DNA of 64,000 nt from Nematostella vectensis (lineage: Eukaryota; Cnidaria; Anthozoa; Actiniaria; Edwardsiidae). The translations under genes and the position numbers were made by a program. Below the pieces are notes generated by a model. The model ran no database searches. It was not told where the DNA came from and saw only the letters and a list, made by a program, of their open reading frames with translations. The stretch spans positions 8,528,540 through 8,592,539 of the forward strand of contig NC_064042.1 in NCBI RefSeq assembly GCF_932526225.1. The letters are read 5' to 3'. Shown one piece after another: positions 10,401 to 20,200 of the stretch; positions within the stretch are counted from its first letter, which is position 1; each line of letters begins with the position of its first letter.

Positions 10401-13334
10401 TCCGTTTGGAAGAAGCGTTAAACGGTCGTCAGAATAGTCCAGAACCGTGGGGTTCCAGTCCTTGTACCACTGGTAGTGAGGGGTCGGATAGCCCTCGGCG
10501 GAACATCGGATCACCTGACTCTGCCCTCGCTCTAATCTCTGACTTTTCGGGAATTCTAAGACAACGACTGCATGAAATAGTTTGCTAAGATTAGACTTGT
10601 GTATTCGTTTTAGAGCAAGATGGAGATTGTGCTTATGGACGCTTTTTAATGTTGTCCTTGATCCCATTTTCGTGACGCACGTCTCGAAGGCTTTGAAAGC
10701 CTTTGAACATGAGACGTTCATCTCATTACAAAAAAAAGTGTGTAAGAACTTGAATTTAAGAGGCAGCTAGGCCAAAATCATGCTTTTTTTAAAAGCACAC
10801 TTAGAAAATAAGAACCAGTAAAAGTCCATTAAGGGCCAATCCGAGTATTTCTAGAGTTTTTATTATATAATATGTTATACCTGATTTGTTTAGAGTTTCC
10901 TTTATACTTATAGAAATCACTTACCGGACCACTAAAAACATTCAAATTTGTTGAATATGTTTTAAAAATAAAAAGTAAAGGTTAATAAATATTGTACGTT
11001 TTATGTATTGGAATATTAACTGAGTCGTATTGCAAGTAACTGTTTGTATTGCTTTCATTTTGGGTATAAATGAAGCTGTTTTTCTTGTTGTTTTATATTC
11101 GATCCAAAAAATAACTTGTTACACAGGTCAAAGATGAGAGGATATTTCAATGAGATGAGATTGCAAGCGAAACAGTTTTCAGAAGTTCTTCCGTTCGGTT
11201 TTGACCGTCATGGGAGCGAATCGAGTAAATGCGTCTTTCGTCCTTTTTAAGGCGACTCAGTGTTCAAAGCATCATGACAAAACACTTCTAAACAACACAG
11301 AGAAAAGCACCACAAAATATCTGACTCTCATCAAATAGACATAAACGCTAGAAGAAAGACTTCTCTGGCCCTCGCCCTCTTGAACTTGTAATAGCTTTTA
11401 TCAATTAACATTCTAAAGAGATGGATGGAAGAGTTTGCTGGTCTTCGCCATCACCCCCTCCCCCACCCCCTTGCACTTAAAGTACGTTTTATTAAATAGA
11501 CTTACATTCTACAAACAGATGGAAGAGCTTGCTGGTCTTCGCCCCCTTGCACTTATAGTACCCTCCATCCTTGACCTCAATGCTCTTAATGACAAGAGTA
11601 TGCTTATCACCCTTGTCTATAGTGTAGAATTTATCGGTGAGAAAGTTCTTGCCAGTGATCTTGTTCTCGGTTTCGCCATCCATGCGGTACCACCCCTGGT
11701 ATCTCTCATCCGTCACGGTACACTCCACTCGGACGGTCTTTCCTTTGGTGGTGATGTCTATTTCTCGCACGCTAACCGCACCATCTGGAAAGGAATGTTT
11801 AAAGGATTAAGCGTCTTCTCTAGATGATATTGAAGAATAAATAAAGAGTAAATAAAACTTCTGAAGTGAACAATGAGATATACTAAGGACAACAAGAGGA
11901 GAGGGGAGGGGAGGGGAGGGGAGGGGAGGGGAGGGGAGGGGAGGGGAGCAAAAAAAAATGGCATGAAATTTTTCAAGGAGAGCAAAAAAAATGGCATGAA
12001 ATTTTTCAATCCTCAATATATAAGATCAAGATTCCGCATACAAGTAGTTTCTTTGACCAAAAGCTAAATTTCAAATTTTAAGGAAAATTAAAAGATATGA
12101 AATTTAGATATTATCGAGCAAAGTTGGTTAATTTCAAGTACAGAGGCTCTGGTACCCAGGGTACAGTTGAGTGGGGTGGGTCTTTCGTACCCCCTGGCTA
12201 CGGGCCCGCAAGCAATCCCCACAATGCCTTATCATGGTCAACAGATATCAAAGGTGGTCATAATCTATGGCGCATCTGTCGTAAATCCGTAAATTTCCAA
12301 ACATCACGAAGCTGAAAAAATTCCTATCGTCTAATTTGAGACTTTATTTATCTTAACAAAAACATAAAAAGAAAAATAATAACGAATAACCTATAGTGAA
12401 TATGTGAGTACTCATGTCTCATAGTGATATTTTACTTTATATCTAATGAATGTGCAGTGCATGCAAGTCCAGTTCCAATCGTACGTTCAAAGCTAAGGCT
12501 TACTAAAGGGTTTGAGCGACTACATGAGACAGTGACCTTTAGGGACTAACGTGGCATGTTAGCGGGGGCCGGCTCCTAGAAGGCTAGATAAAAGTTATCT
12601 GTAGATAAATGCTTATCCAACGGATAAATCCTGAACAAATCCTATACAACAGATAACTTTTGTCCGTGGATAACTTTATCCAGCATTTCAGGAACTGGCC
12701 CCAGACACCAAGTGTATTTGTAAGTTTCTAGAGCTTATCATTTGGAGATGTGGATTTAAGAGCAAAAATAAACTATATTTACTTCTTGAAAAATCTCCAT
12801 CCCTTAAGTACAACGTTTATTTGAATTTTTGTATTATCATATCATATGTTCCAAACAATAAAACCAATCAAGAGAGCGAGTGATAGTCAAAGCAAATAAT
12901 AATCAGCTATACTCATAATCGATTAAAGCTCCGTTTGTGATGTTTTATAAAAAAGATCAGAAAACCAACTAAGTTAATTAGATGAGTTAGTGTACAATAG
13001 CTGTATTGTTTATAAGAGCGTGAGAATCTCGCATCCCAAATGAGCAATTAATAAACCTCTTTATTGACAAATACCGAAGAGCGATGTCTGCTCCAAAAAT
13101 ACCCTTTATCTGACCTTCAAAACTAAAAACTCTTGAGACAAAACATGCCTATCATCAACAAGAAATAATAATCCCTTAAAAAGGATTCATTTGGAGCAGT
13201 AAGTTTAACAGGGGCATAACAACAGGCGCATGGAATACCAACCAGTTTACTCCTTAAGTAGGTTCCTTACCAAGCCGATGGATAGCGGTGCTCAGAAAAA
13301 ACACCAGCACGAATATTACATCGCTTCTTTCCAT
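838..13334 (-). CDS. Ig-FN3-zona pellucida transmembrane receptor, 12 coding exons
   Basis: Modelled coding exons (minus strand): 13334-13271, 11784-11506, 10567-10280, 8335-8193, 7272-7140, 6649-6362, 5674-5339, 4989-4743, 3997-3864, 3766-3535, 2706-2420, 1043-838. The total is 2637 bases, 878 codons plus stop, and each junction preserves frame. Order: signal peptide, Ig1, Ig2, Ig3 (two exons), FN3-1, FN3-2, ZP module (four exons), TM, short cytoplasmic tail. Ig and FN3 exons are bounded by phase-1 introns, the usual mark of shuffled extracellular modules; Ig3 is split in phase 0. The protein should sit at the cell surface and could be shed after cleavage behind the ZP module. It starts head-to-head with the NCAM-like gene at 17173 and is probably its paralog. 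The least certain junction is the exon 11 donor, which lies inside a minisatellite. UTRs were not mapped. Confidence 0.82.
1112..1400 (+). repeat. tRNA-derived SINE with a perfect 5' hairpin
   Basis: From 1137 the sequence reads like the 5' part of a tRNA gene: an A-box (tggccaagtg, 1141-1150) and a B-box (ggttcgaatcc, about 1185-1195). It then continues into a non-tRNA body, so it is a SINE rather than a functional tRNA. The tRNA-like start is duplicated in inverted orientation, giving 19-bp arms 1112-1130 and 1135-1153 around a GAAG loop. It sits in the last intron of the receptor gene. The 3' end is uncertain. Confidence 0.6.
1710..2486. repeat. 111-bp minisatellite, 7 units, carrying splice donors
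   Basis: Seven near-identical units begin with cacgccatagc at about 1710, 1820, 1931, 2042, 2153, 2264 and 2375. The 110-111 bp period is close to a whole number of codons, and both strands stay open across most of the array. Each unit contains, on the minus strand, CAG followed by GTGAGG, a strong donor. The unit next to exon 11 supplies the modelled donor at 2420, so the array looks like tandem duplication of that exon's 3' edge. Alternative donor use would add 37-residue steps. Confidence 0.85.
2420..4989 (-). CDS. Exons 8-11: zona pellucida (ZP) module
   Basis: Four exons (4989-4743, 3997-3864, 3766-3535, 2706-2420) encode about residues 511-810. The first resembles ZP-N: VVFDMTVNC, FRLRNESCGP, then RLDGCGTT, the typical ZP-N cysteine and GCGT pattern. 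The second has the linker with FPFSCTFY. The last two resemble ZP-C: a FEMAPFKFRN strand, IYLHCRVLVC, and a C-terminal cysteine cluster (SRCHQGC). The run of five arginines just after (near 2530) fits the furin-type site that usually follows ZP modules. ZP modules polymerise into extracellular filaments or matrices. Confidence 0.8.
3990..4700. repeat. Degenerate repeats of the exon 9 acceptor region
   Basis: The edge of exon 9 and its upstream intron (cacactggataaa, ggacacg, gatgcaata; about 3993-4060) recurs in diverged form near 4071, 4391, 4461 and 4668, each with the ggacacg or ggccacg block and several with gatgcaatac. The copies fill most of intron 8 and are interrupted by a MITE at 4095. 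Confidence 0.6.
4095..4337. mobile_element. TTAA-type MITE, copy 1
   Basis: Non-coding element of about 243 bp with roughly 28-bp terminal inverted repeats, starting agccgcattgtcaccag and ending as its complement. It is flanked by TTAG (4091-4094) and TTAA (4338-4341). The same element lies at 7696-7945. TTAA duplications suggest mobilisation by a piggyBac-type transposase (inference). Confidence 0.75.
5339..6649 (-). CDS. Exons 6-7: two fibronectin type III domains
   Basis: Exon 6 (6649-6362, about residues 303-398) has ISVTWDSPLFDGG and a Tyr corner near YELRIRGENEASKGEW. Exon 7 (5674-5339, about 399-510) has NFVLTWEGPPDRGGDPDMKY and YKFRVIAVNRRGRSKPGE. The conserved Trp, the acidic-Gly-Gly turn and the Tyr or Phe before R-x-x-A/G-x-N are typical FN3 features. 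Both exons have phase-1 borders. Exon 7 ends in a Pro-rich linker before the ZP module. Confidence 0.88.
6660..6850. repeat. Purine-rich (AAG/AAAG) low-complexity tract
   Basis: Almost pure A/G sequence in intron 5 of the receptor gene. Open frames on the minus strand here are Phe/Leu/Ser runs and are not genes. Confidence 0.85.
7140..8335 (-). CDS. Exons 4-5: Ig domain 3, split by a phase-0 intron
   Basis: Exon 4 (8335-8193) encodes PPRVDL, the first cysteine in DKFECTFWG and the strand after it, ending in a full codon. Exon 5 (7272-7140) resumes with NTKVKDRTITG and carries the D-x-G-x-Y-x-C motif (DFGDYECRASNELG). The exon 5 donor (GCAG|GTGCCC) is weak. The NCAM-like neighbour splits its fourth Ig domain with the same phase-0 intron position. 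Confidence 0.8.
7696..7945. mobile_element. TTAA-type MITE, copy 2
   Basis: Second copy of the element at 4095-4337, with exact TTAA on both sides (7692-7695, 7946-7949). The copies are clearly homologous throughout, with small indels. It sits in intron 4. Confidence 0.8.
9345..9597. repeat. Inverted repeat, about 40-bp arms
   Basis: The left arm (actgagacacatcaaggagt onward, from about 9345) matches in reverse complement the right arm ending near 9597, with only a few mismatches over about 40 bases. The surrounding 8.7-9.6 kb also contains repeated blocks such as gttttgtatcaaaag. This is probably the remnant of a non-autonomous DNA transposon in intron 3. Confidence 0.55.
9830..10280. repeat. 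Tandem copies of the exon 3 edge and its splice donor
   Basis: The 3' edge of exon 3 with its donor (tatactcaccatacacaagc on the plus strand, near 10271) recurs upstream near 9880, 10015 and 10148, with flanking text (ctatgtttttctgctcttcc, cacttcgtcaagtt). Each copy keeps a donor-like GGTGAGT on the minus strand except where mutated. Confidence 0.7.
10280..10567 (-). CDS. Exon 3: Ig domain 2
   Basis: I-set-like Ig domain, about residues 115-210. First cysteine in SQVIRCSAEG, conserved Trp in HYQWYKDW, and D-x-G-x-Y-x-C in ESDSGNYTCRI. Acceptor CATGCAG, donor TATG|GTGAGT, phase 1 on both sides. Confidence 0.88.
11506..11784 (-). CDS. Exon 2: Ig domain 1
   Basis: About residues 22-114. Cys in RVECTVTDER, Trp in QGWYRMDG, and the Y-x-C motif in DGGYYKCKGAK. 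The layout resembles the first Ig of NCAM-type proteins and that of the neighbouring plus-strand gene. Acceptor TTTCCAG, donor GAAT|GTAAGT, phase 1-1. Confidence 0.87.
11897..11948. repeat. (GGGGA)n microsatellite
   Basis: About ten tandem GGGGA units in intron 2 of the receptor gene. On the plus strand it is a run of G4 tracts that could form a G-quadruplex. Confidence 0.9.
13271..13334 (-). CDS. Exon 1: signal peptide
   Basis: Start ATG at 13334, then MERSDVIFVLVFFLSTAIHR: a short polar start and a hydrophobic core typical of a secretory signal. Donor CTTG|GTAAGG at 13270, phase 1, joins in frame to exon 2. Confidence 0.85.
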
Positions 13335-16300
13335 GCCAGCTACGTGGCCTATTATCTTCTTATAAACTATCCCATGTGATGAGATAGATCATGGTAACGA
13401 AGAAGCGAATCCTTACTCGTGAAGTACGGCGCTGGCGGAAACGCTTTGTTAGGAGTCATTCGAAGGGCATAATCAAGCTAAGGTATTTCAGGGCTGATTT
13501 TATTTGCATATACTAATTGCCATGGCTGAGGAGTCACGCAATATTAGCGTTATTTTGTGCGCATCTGCGTGAGAATGTGCGCAAAACTTCCTGTTCAGTT
13601 TAAGGTTGAAGTGCGAAATATTGATAGAACCTCTCATACAGTCGTGGTCAGGTCATTCATAGCCTATTACAGTTTTCTAAAGGGGGTGGTAGGTTTTTGT
13701 ATTGACCAACCAGTAACGTAGCACCCTAATAAATATAATGGGGATGGGTGGAGTGTGGAGGGGGCTCATCTCATTGTTCTAAAAATGGCAGTGTACATGG
13801 CTCTTCAAAATCACTGGGAAGCATGATCGAATAAGTTTTAAATCTACTACGTTTTCGAGTCAAAGCTACAATAAAATGATTAAAAATAAAACAAGAAAAT
13901 GAAAATTAAGCAATGTATGTACGATGCCATAAGTATTCCCTGAATGGATGTTTTTTTTTACAAAAGAGTGCAATGGAAGAGCCGTACTTTTAACAAAGAT
14001 ACCAATGTCGACAAACATTAATATCAAACGAATGTCTGAAAATGACCTTTTCATTTTTCTTATTAATCCACAGACAAAAATAATAGTAAATAAAAAATCA
14101 ATAGCTGCATCTATTGCCAAAATCACTGCGTTATGTTATATAACGTTATGTTATCGGCTATGTTATGTTATACGCGCGCAAAATCAATTTTAAATTTAAC
14201 GACTTAATCCCAATCTAGAAATAAAAAATCACTGCGAGAGAGTGTGTGTTTTGTTTTGAAAAGGATTCATTAGAAAAGGGATTATGGACAACACGTCAGG
14301 AAACAGTATGGAATAAAACAAGCGACTTTTGGTGTCAGGCCCGATATTTCTCTTCACAGCAACCCGAGGTGGAGGTGGCAAGACGCGCATCTTTGATGCT
14401 GGCCGCCGGAATACCCGAAAGCCGATTTCGCTAAAAACCCGAAAGCGAGACGAACGAATGCCGACGGGAGGGTCGGTATTTCGCAGATCACGATTCGGTC
14501 GAAAAACCTGGGAGCTTCAAACCGCTACTTACAATGACTCAGTAAAAATAAACACCGCAATAAAATGGACACATTTCTAGGCCTCGAGCGTTCCGTTATA
14601 TATAGAGATAGGTGATACACCGTAATTTTGCGCAACAGAGCCCAGTCCAAACCCTCAACAGCTGTTGATTTAATATGCCTTTCGTGTACGATCAAGTATC
14701 TCTCTTGTAATTACACCCATTGATAAACTATCTTATCGCCTGATCGATAACGCGTATTCTTTGTTAATTTTAATCCACTAGCCCGAGGAACCTAGGCCCA
14801 GGGCACTTGAACGGGGCGACGGCATGACTTTATGGCCAGCCGAATTCTTTCAAAACTCTGCATTCCCTTACACTTCATTTAACTCTTTAGATAATCATAA
14901 CGAGTATACTTATCTAAACAAAGTCATGAAAGACGATATCAATAAATATTTAAGTTTTTTCCAGTAAAACTTTAAAATTTAAAGCAATTTTAAGAATTCA
15001 TGATATGATTGATAAAGCAAACGATGGAATTCCATTTAAATAAGCAGTCTTCTACTCGAGCCTAACCAAATACGCAATTAACTCGTTTTTATCAAAATTT
15101 CAATCAATCTCTCAATTATAACAGTGCCCAGGCCGGCTCCAGATAAGATTAAATTAAGGTCGAGGTTACCAAGAAAACAGAAAGACAGTTCCTGTTTTCT
15201 AGAATAGAAAGAAATAATTGTGTAAAAAGAAAGATATGAATATTGGATGTTGGATGAATAAAACCTCAATGTTTATTTGGGTTGTTTGTTTGAATTCACA
15301 TACTTAGTAACTTTGTAAATAAAACAAAAACTAAAATTTCACCACATTTATTTTCAATAATAGATCAACACATAAGAAGAGAAGCTATCAAAAAAAATGT
15401 TAGTTCAATGTATACCTTCGCGCCAGACGCACGCTAATAATGTAAGAGTTCGCATTATTGAAATCCGCCTCAGACGCAGTTCCACCCCCCCCCCCCCCCC
15501 CCCCATAAATCTTGCCTTTGCCAATGATATTCAGCTGTTGTCATATCGGCAGCATGACAGCCGTGTGCTTTTAGTGCGATAGTACTCTTTCCACAAATAG
15601 ATACTGAAAATAAAATAGAAAGGAAAGTAGTCCACGCGAGAAGTACGGAACGACTTAGTTTGTAGTCATAAAAGTTAAATCAGTTCGGGGGTTTTCAATA
15701 ATCGAAAGTGTTGGGGCAACCAGCCCCTTAAAAACGTTAACAAAGGAAAAAAAAGTCAACGAAGAAAACCATCACGTCGTTATTGACATATAGTACCAAA
15801 TTTTTGGCGGGAATTGGGAGAACTTGAGATGTATGTATTTAATTTCTACCTGTGTGTTAGTAATAGAAAGAGAAAAAAAAAGCGAGTCCGTGTATTTTTT
15901 AAGAGAATGCGGAAAAAAACACCGTCACAGTAACTTAATCACTTTCGCGTCATCTGAAATAGTGTTTTTAACTCTCAATAATACATTTATCATTTATGAT
16001 ACAAGATTCTTTCACGCAAAGGTGATATCATAGTTTGCTTAAAAGCCGTTCTTCGTGTTAACGGGAAAAAGATTTTAATCTTTAGAAAAAAGATTTTTTT
16101 CGCGTCATACATTAAATCAGGAGTTGTTGTTGGATTTTATGCGGCAATATAAAGTATGTAAAAATGAATGACAATTACATGTATGTCTTAATGTGAAAAT
16201 CCTAATAAATTATTTATCTAATTATACATTTATCTCCTACTTACATCACGCCTACACTAAATTCTTCTATTTGCAAAATACTCAAGTACTTCCCTATATA

Positions 16301-17172
16301 TCTTGTCTTTAGATTGCTATTTTTTTTACTTATGTCACATATGCCACTCTAACCTCATAAAATTCAGAAACTATCTATTAGTGAATACAAATGGATTAGG
16401 CTTTTGTTTGTTAGGCTTTGGTGGGCTCAAGTTGACAAAGCAGAATTAGGCTTGTGCGGGTGTATGCAAAATGCTATTATCCTCTATAGAAGAAGTTAAC
16501 TGCGAAATTTGCAAATGTGTTTTATCCCGGCTTGTGCCATCGGCATGTTGCAAAGAGTGTAGTGCATTTATCCGTCAATCAATTCGGTCTCTCGCTCCCG
16601 TTTGATCAACTACAAACACACGTTCGCCCTAATGAGAACTCTTTGTGAATTTGTTACCCAACAATAACGATTGTTATTCCAAAGAATATTCAAAGAATTT
16701 GAGCCTTTCTTACGCAACAATCTATTAATATTGCTAAAGTTATCTCGAAAGAATTTTTCTCAAGGCTCTCAACAATAAACTTCTAGAAAGGCAACGCTAA
16801 CGTTGTATTTAATATGTAACACTTTACTTATGAAAGCTATACAATCTTATTGTCTTCGTGCAAAGTAAAAAGCGGGCCTGCCCCTATCGGCCCTTGAGAC
16901 CGCGTCAGGCTGGTGCGTTGAATAAATCACAATAAGTAATTATGCTAATCTTTAGTAAATGCTGACAGAGCGGCGGTGCGCATGGTTGATTAAACAAGAA
17001 ATTCGAAAGCGCTGTTGGAGGAGCTTTTGTACCGAGACCAAACGCCATTTGCAAACCGTCGAAGCTTGAATCAGGGCTCATTCAAACTTCTCGCAGCTCG
17101 ATCTCTGACCTCGTTGTGTATTACCACCGATCTGGTTTTCATTACACATTGCTGAGACCAAGAACTTAAGCG
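13335..17172. promoter_or_regulatory. Shared upstream region of two divergent receptor genes
   Basis: This 3.8 kb interval separates the two start codons and contains no supported gene. It must hold both 5' UTRs and promoters unless upstream non-coding exons lie elsewhere. An octamer ATTTGCAT lies at 13502-13509, about 170 bp upstream of the minus-strand start; POU factors bind this motif, but one match proves little. No clear TATA box or CpG-rich core is visible. A poly-C run lies near 15484. Confidence 0.5.
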
Positions 17173-17230
17173 ATGGGTCCAGGAGTACTTTTGCTTCTAG
17201 TAGCCGTAGCCGTAGCCGTTAGGACCACAG
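17173..17230 (+). CDS. Exon 1: signal peptide
   Basis: ATG at 17173, MGPGVLLLLVAVAVAVRTTG; a strongly hydrophobic secretion signal with a small internal Val-Ala repeat from tandem gtagcc units. Donor CACAG|GTAAGA, phase 1. The next exon is 3.5 kb downstream. Confidence 0.85.
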
Positions 17231-20200
17231 GTAAGACGTTGTTTCACTGTCTCACTAGACAATAAAATTTAAAAATCTCTTCCAGAAAGAAATATATCTT
17301 AGGGTTTTCTTAGGCGATGATAATTGTTCTTAAATGACCGCATTTTGTGATGAGCAGATCAGGTTTCGACCTGGGAACTTTTCCTTGGAAGGGTGTTGTT
17401 TTAAGAGCTTTGGAAATCAGTCGCTAAGTTTGTTACCGGTTATACAGCATCGCCACACCTTTGAACGTAGAGGGAGCGTAATCGTGAGCATTGTCGGTTC
17501 AAATTTAGGATTAGTAAGGAGAAGCAAGCGGATTTGCTTGTGTTTTAGTGTAATTTCGCCGCTTGGCGTCTTGTAAGCCGTTTATCGCCTTTGTAGACAC
17601 CATTCGTGTTGTAACTAAATTCAAAATGCAAACTTTCCACGTGAGACTACTTCTAGTTCTTCTACCAACTACTTAGCAAACTTGCTGTCACTTTATCTAG
17701 ATTTTAGGCTGTCTTACACCAAGCAACTAGCCCTCTACTTCCTAGAAAGCCGCCTTTTCTTTAGTTTATTTCATGTTATGACCAAATGGACACTAGCTTT
17801 CGTTACTGCACATGTAGGCTTTGTTTGGGATCACAATTGGGCGCCAAATTTGCGCTAATCCAGGTTCCCTGGTCGCATGACTTGCGAGCAAATCGACTAA
17901 ATCGCTGTTTTATCGCTGTATATATTTAGTAAAATGATACCGAGTAATGAAGTTTATAGCAAATACATCGTAAATAGACCTCTCTACACCCTCTTAACCT
18001 GAAAGTTTCGTTGTTTTGTGTATCTTAAGGTATGTGGGTCAATAATTATTCTACCGCTTTGTTGTCTTTAGCATCAGGCACTTTTTACTATATACTTCCT
18101 TCGATGAAAGCACCTCTCTAGTTCTACCTTTCAATTATTAAACCACAACCTATCAAGTTTCTGTTAGCTAGCACGAGTGATCCTTCGATCTTGCCCTTGT
18201 CAAATATTCTGTTTATGACAAACCGTCATCTCACCCGGTAAAGTGATTTTCAAATTCTTTGAATAGGAACGAGTAACTTCGAAATGGCTTTCCAAAATGT
18301 CGCGCAACTGATAATGGGGAAAATGGCGCGAAACTCTGGAAATTTGCCTGTTACCTATTATAATAGGATATGTTTACCGAATTGTCTTCACGAATCTTCC
18401 CCGCTATCTGCGGGATTATGATGGCTTTGCTAAGTTCAAAAGAGTTATCTAAAGCTGCCGAAACCTCAAACTTACCCGTTTATTTTGTCTGTGGAAGAGA
18501 CAGCAATAAAATGATAACACCTTGGAATCAGCTAGCGCGGAAATTTTTGCGCGTAGTTTTATCGCTTTTGTTTTCAGGATAAAGCGCAGACCTCGCTATC
18601 TCTTAAAGCAGTTGGATTTTGGAATTGCTAATGGATTAGAAAGGCTGAATTCATTAGAACATTTTATGGGCTATCTGAAAGCGAGATAAGGCACGACTTT
18701 ATAAGATTCAGACAGAGAGACGGCGTATAAATTTAGCAGAATAACGTATTCTCTGCTTTGGGAGTTTAATTACTCTGTCTGCTATTTAGGAGTGTTTTTG
18801 GAAACACCTACACTTAAAACGTCTTACAATACAATATCGGTACTTGTATCTTCTAGTGTGTTCTTTTAAACATAAGAAAATAAAGCACGAAGAAACCCTG
18901 TTCCTCTGAATAGTTATTTTAGACAAATCTATCAATTGCTTTATCTGAATTATCTCAAATCGAAAAAAAAATAACGAGATGAACTCTTATATTAAAAAGA
19001 TATTTCATCCTCTTGAAAAATATTGAAATTACTAACTACACGCATAGATGAAACCTTTTTTTTTTTTTTTTTGCAAATGCGTCTATTATAGCAATTCTAA
19101 ATTGTTGAAAGTATGAAATAAAAGTTTAAGCACATAAAATAGCCTCCAAGGCCAGGAAATTTCTACCAAAATAAATCCTGCTAATCAAAATATAACAGAA
19201 ACAACCAAAGGAGTACTAAGCTCCCAAAGAAATCTTTTCAGATTCCTAAACACATAAACAAACATGTTTAGAGAGATAGTAATTGGTTTGCCTGGGGGCA
19301 TAGAGCAGACAAACAGTGATTCCATGTACAATTCCAAGAAAATTAGTCCAGTGGTGGAGGGCCATATTTTTTATAAGTCATAGAGGCCATGTTATCAGTG
19401 TAAAAGGAGATGTTTGAAATCTGACATTCTGGCACTCTTTCACTATTAACTGGCGTCATGAGCTTCGTTTGGCTACAGGTCAAACATTTTAGTCTCCTAC
19501 GAAAACAGGATACTATTAAAAATACAAAATGCCTGCTGTATATTTCGGTTGTCAATTTTTCCATGTACTACTATAGCACACCTAATGTACAATTTGACAA
19601 ACCTCTTCAATTGTATGTAGGTTTTGACTGTGTCCTTTCTCAAAGTATATTTAAGTTATTGATGTGACAAGATCCATCGCAACTTTAGATTAAGAACTAA
19701 GGAGAAGCGGTTTTTTCAATTAATACTATTAAAACAGAAATGAAATGTTTGCCAAGTATTTTCACATTGTCAAACTTCTTGATGTACCAACCTCCTACTA
19801 ATATATACCTTTATTTAATAAGTAAGTTTTATAAGTAAAGTTAAATAAGTAAATTAAATAAGTAAGTTTTGGCTGTGTGCTTCCTTGAGATATATTATAA
19901 ACAATGGCAACACACACTAATTGATGTCATAAGATCCATTGCTACTGAGCAAACCAATAAAATTTATTTCTGTCAATGAAAAAAAATGCTGAGAAATGTC
20001 ACACACCAATTTTTTTTTACGTACCACACCTAATGTAGAACCTTGTATCAAACTGCATAAATCTGTAGGTTTTAGCTATGTGCTTCGTAAAAGTAATCTA
20101 AAAAAACATATCTAAAAAAGCATCACATACCTTTCCCTAGTTAGTAATGTAAATGTCACTGAAGGAATTTTAAAAAATTGCCAGTCCGTACTATGATTAA

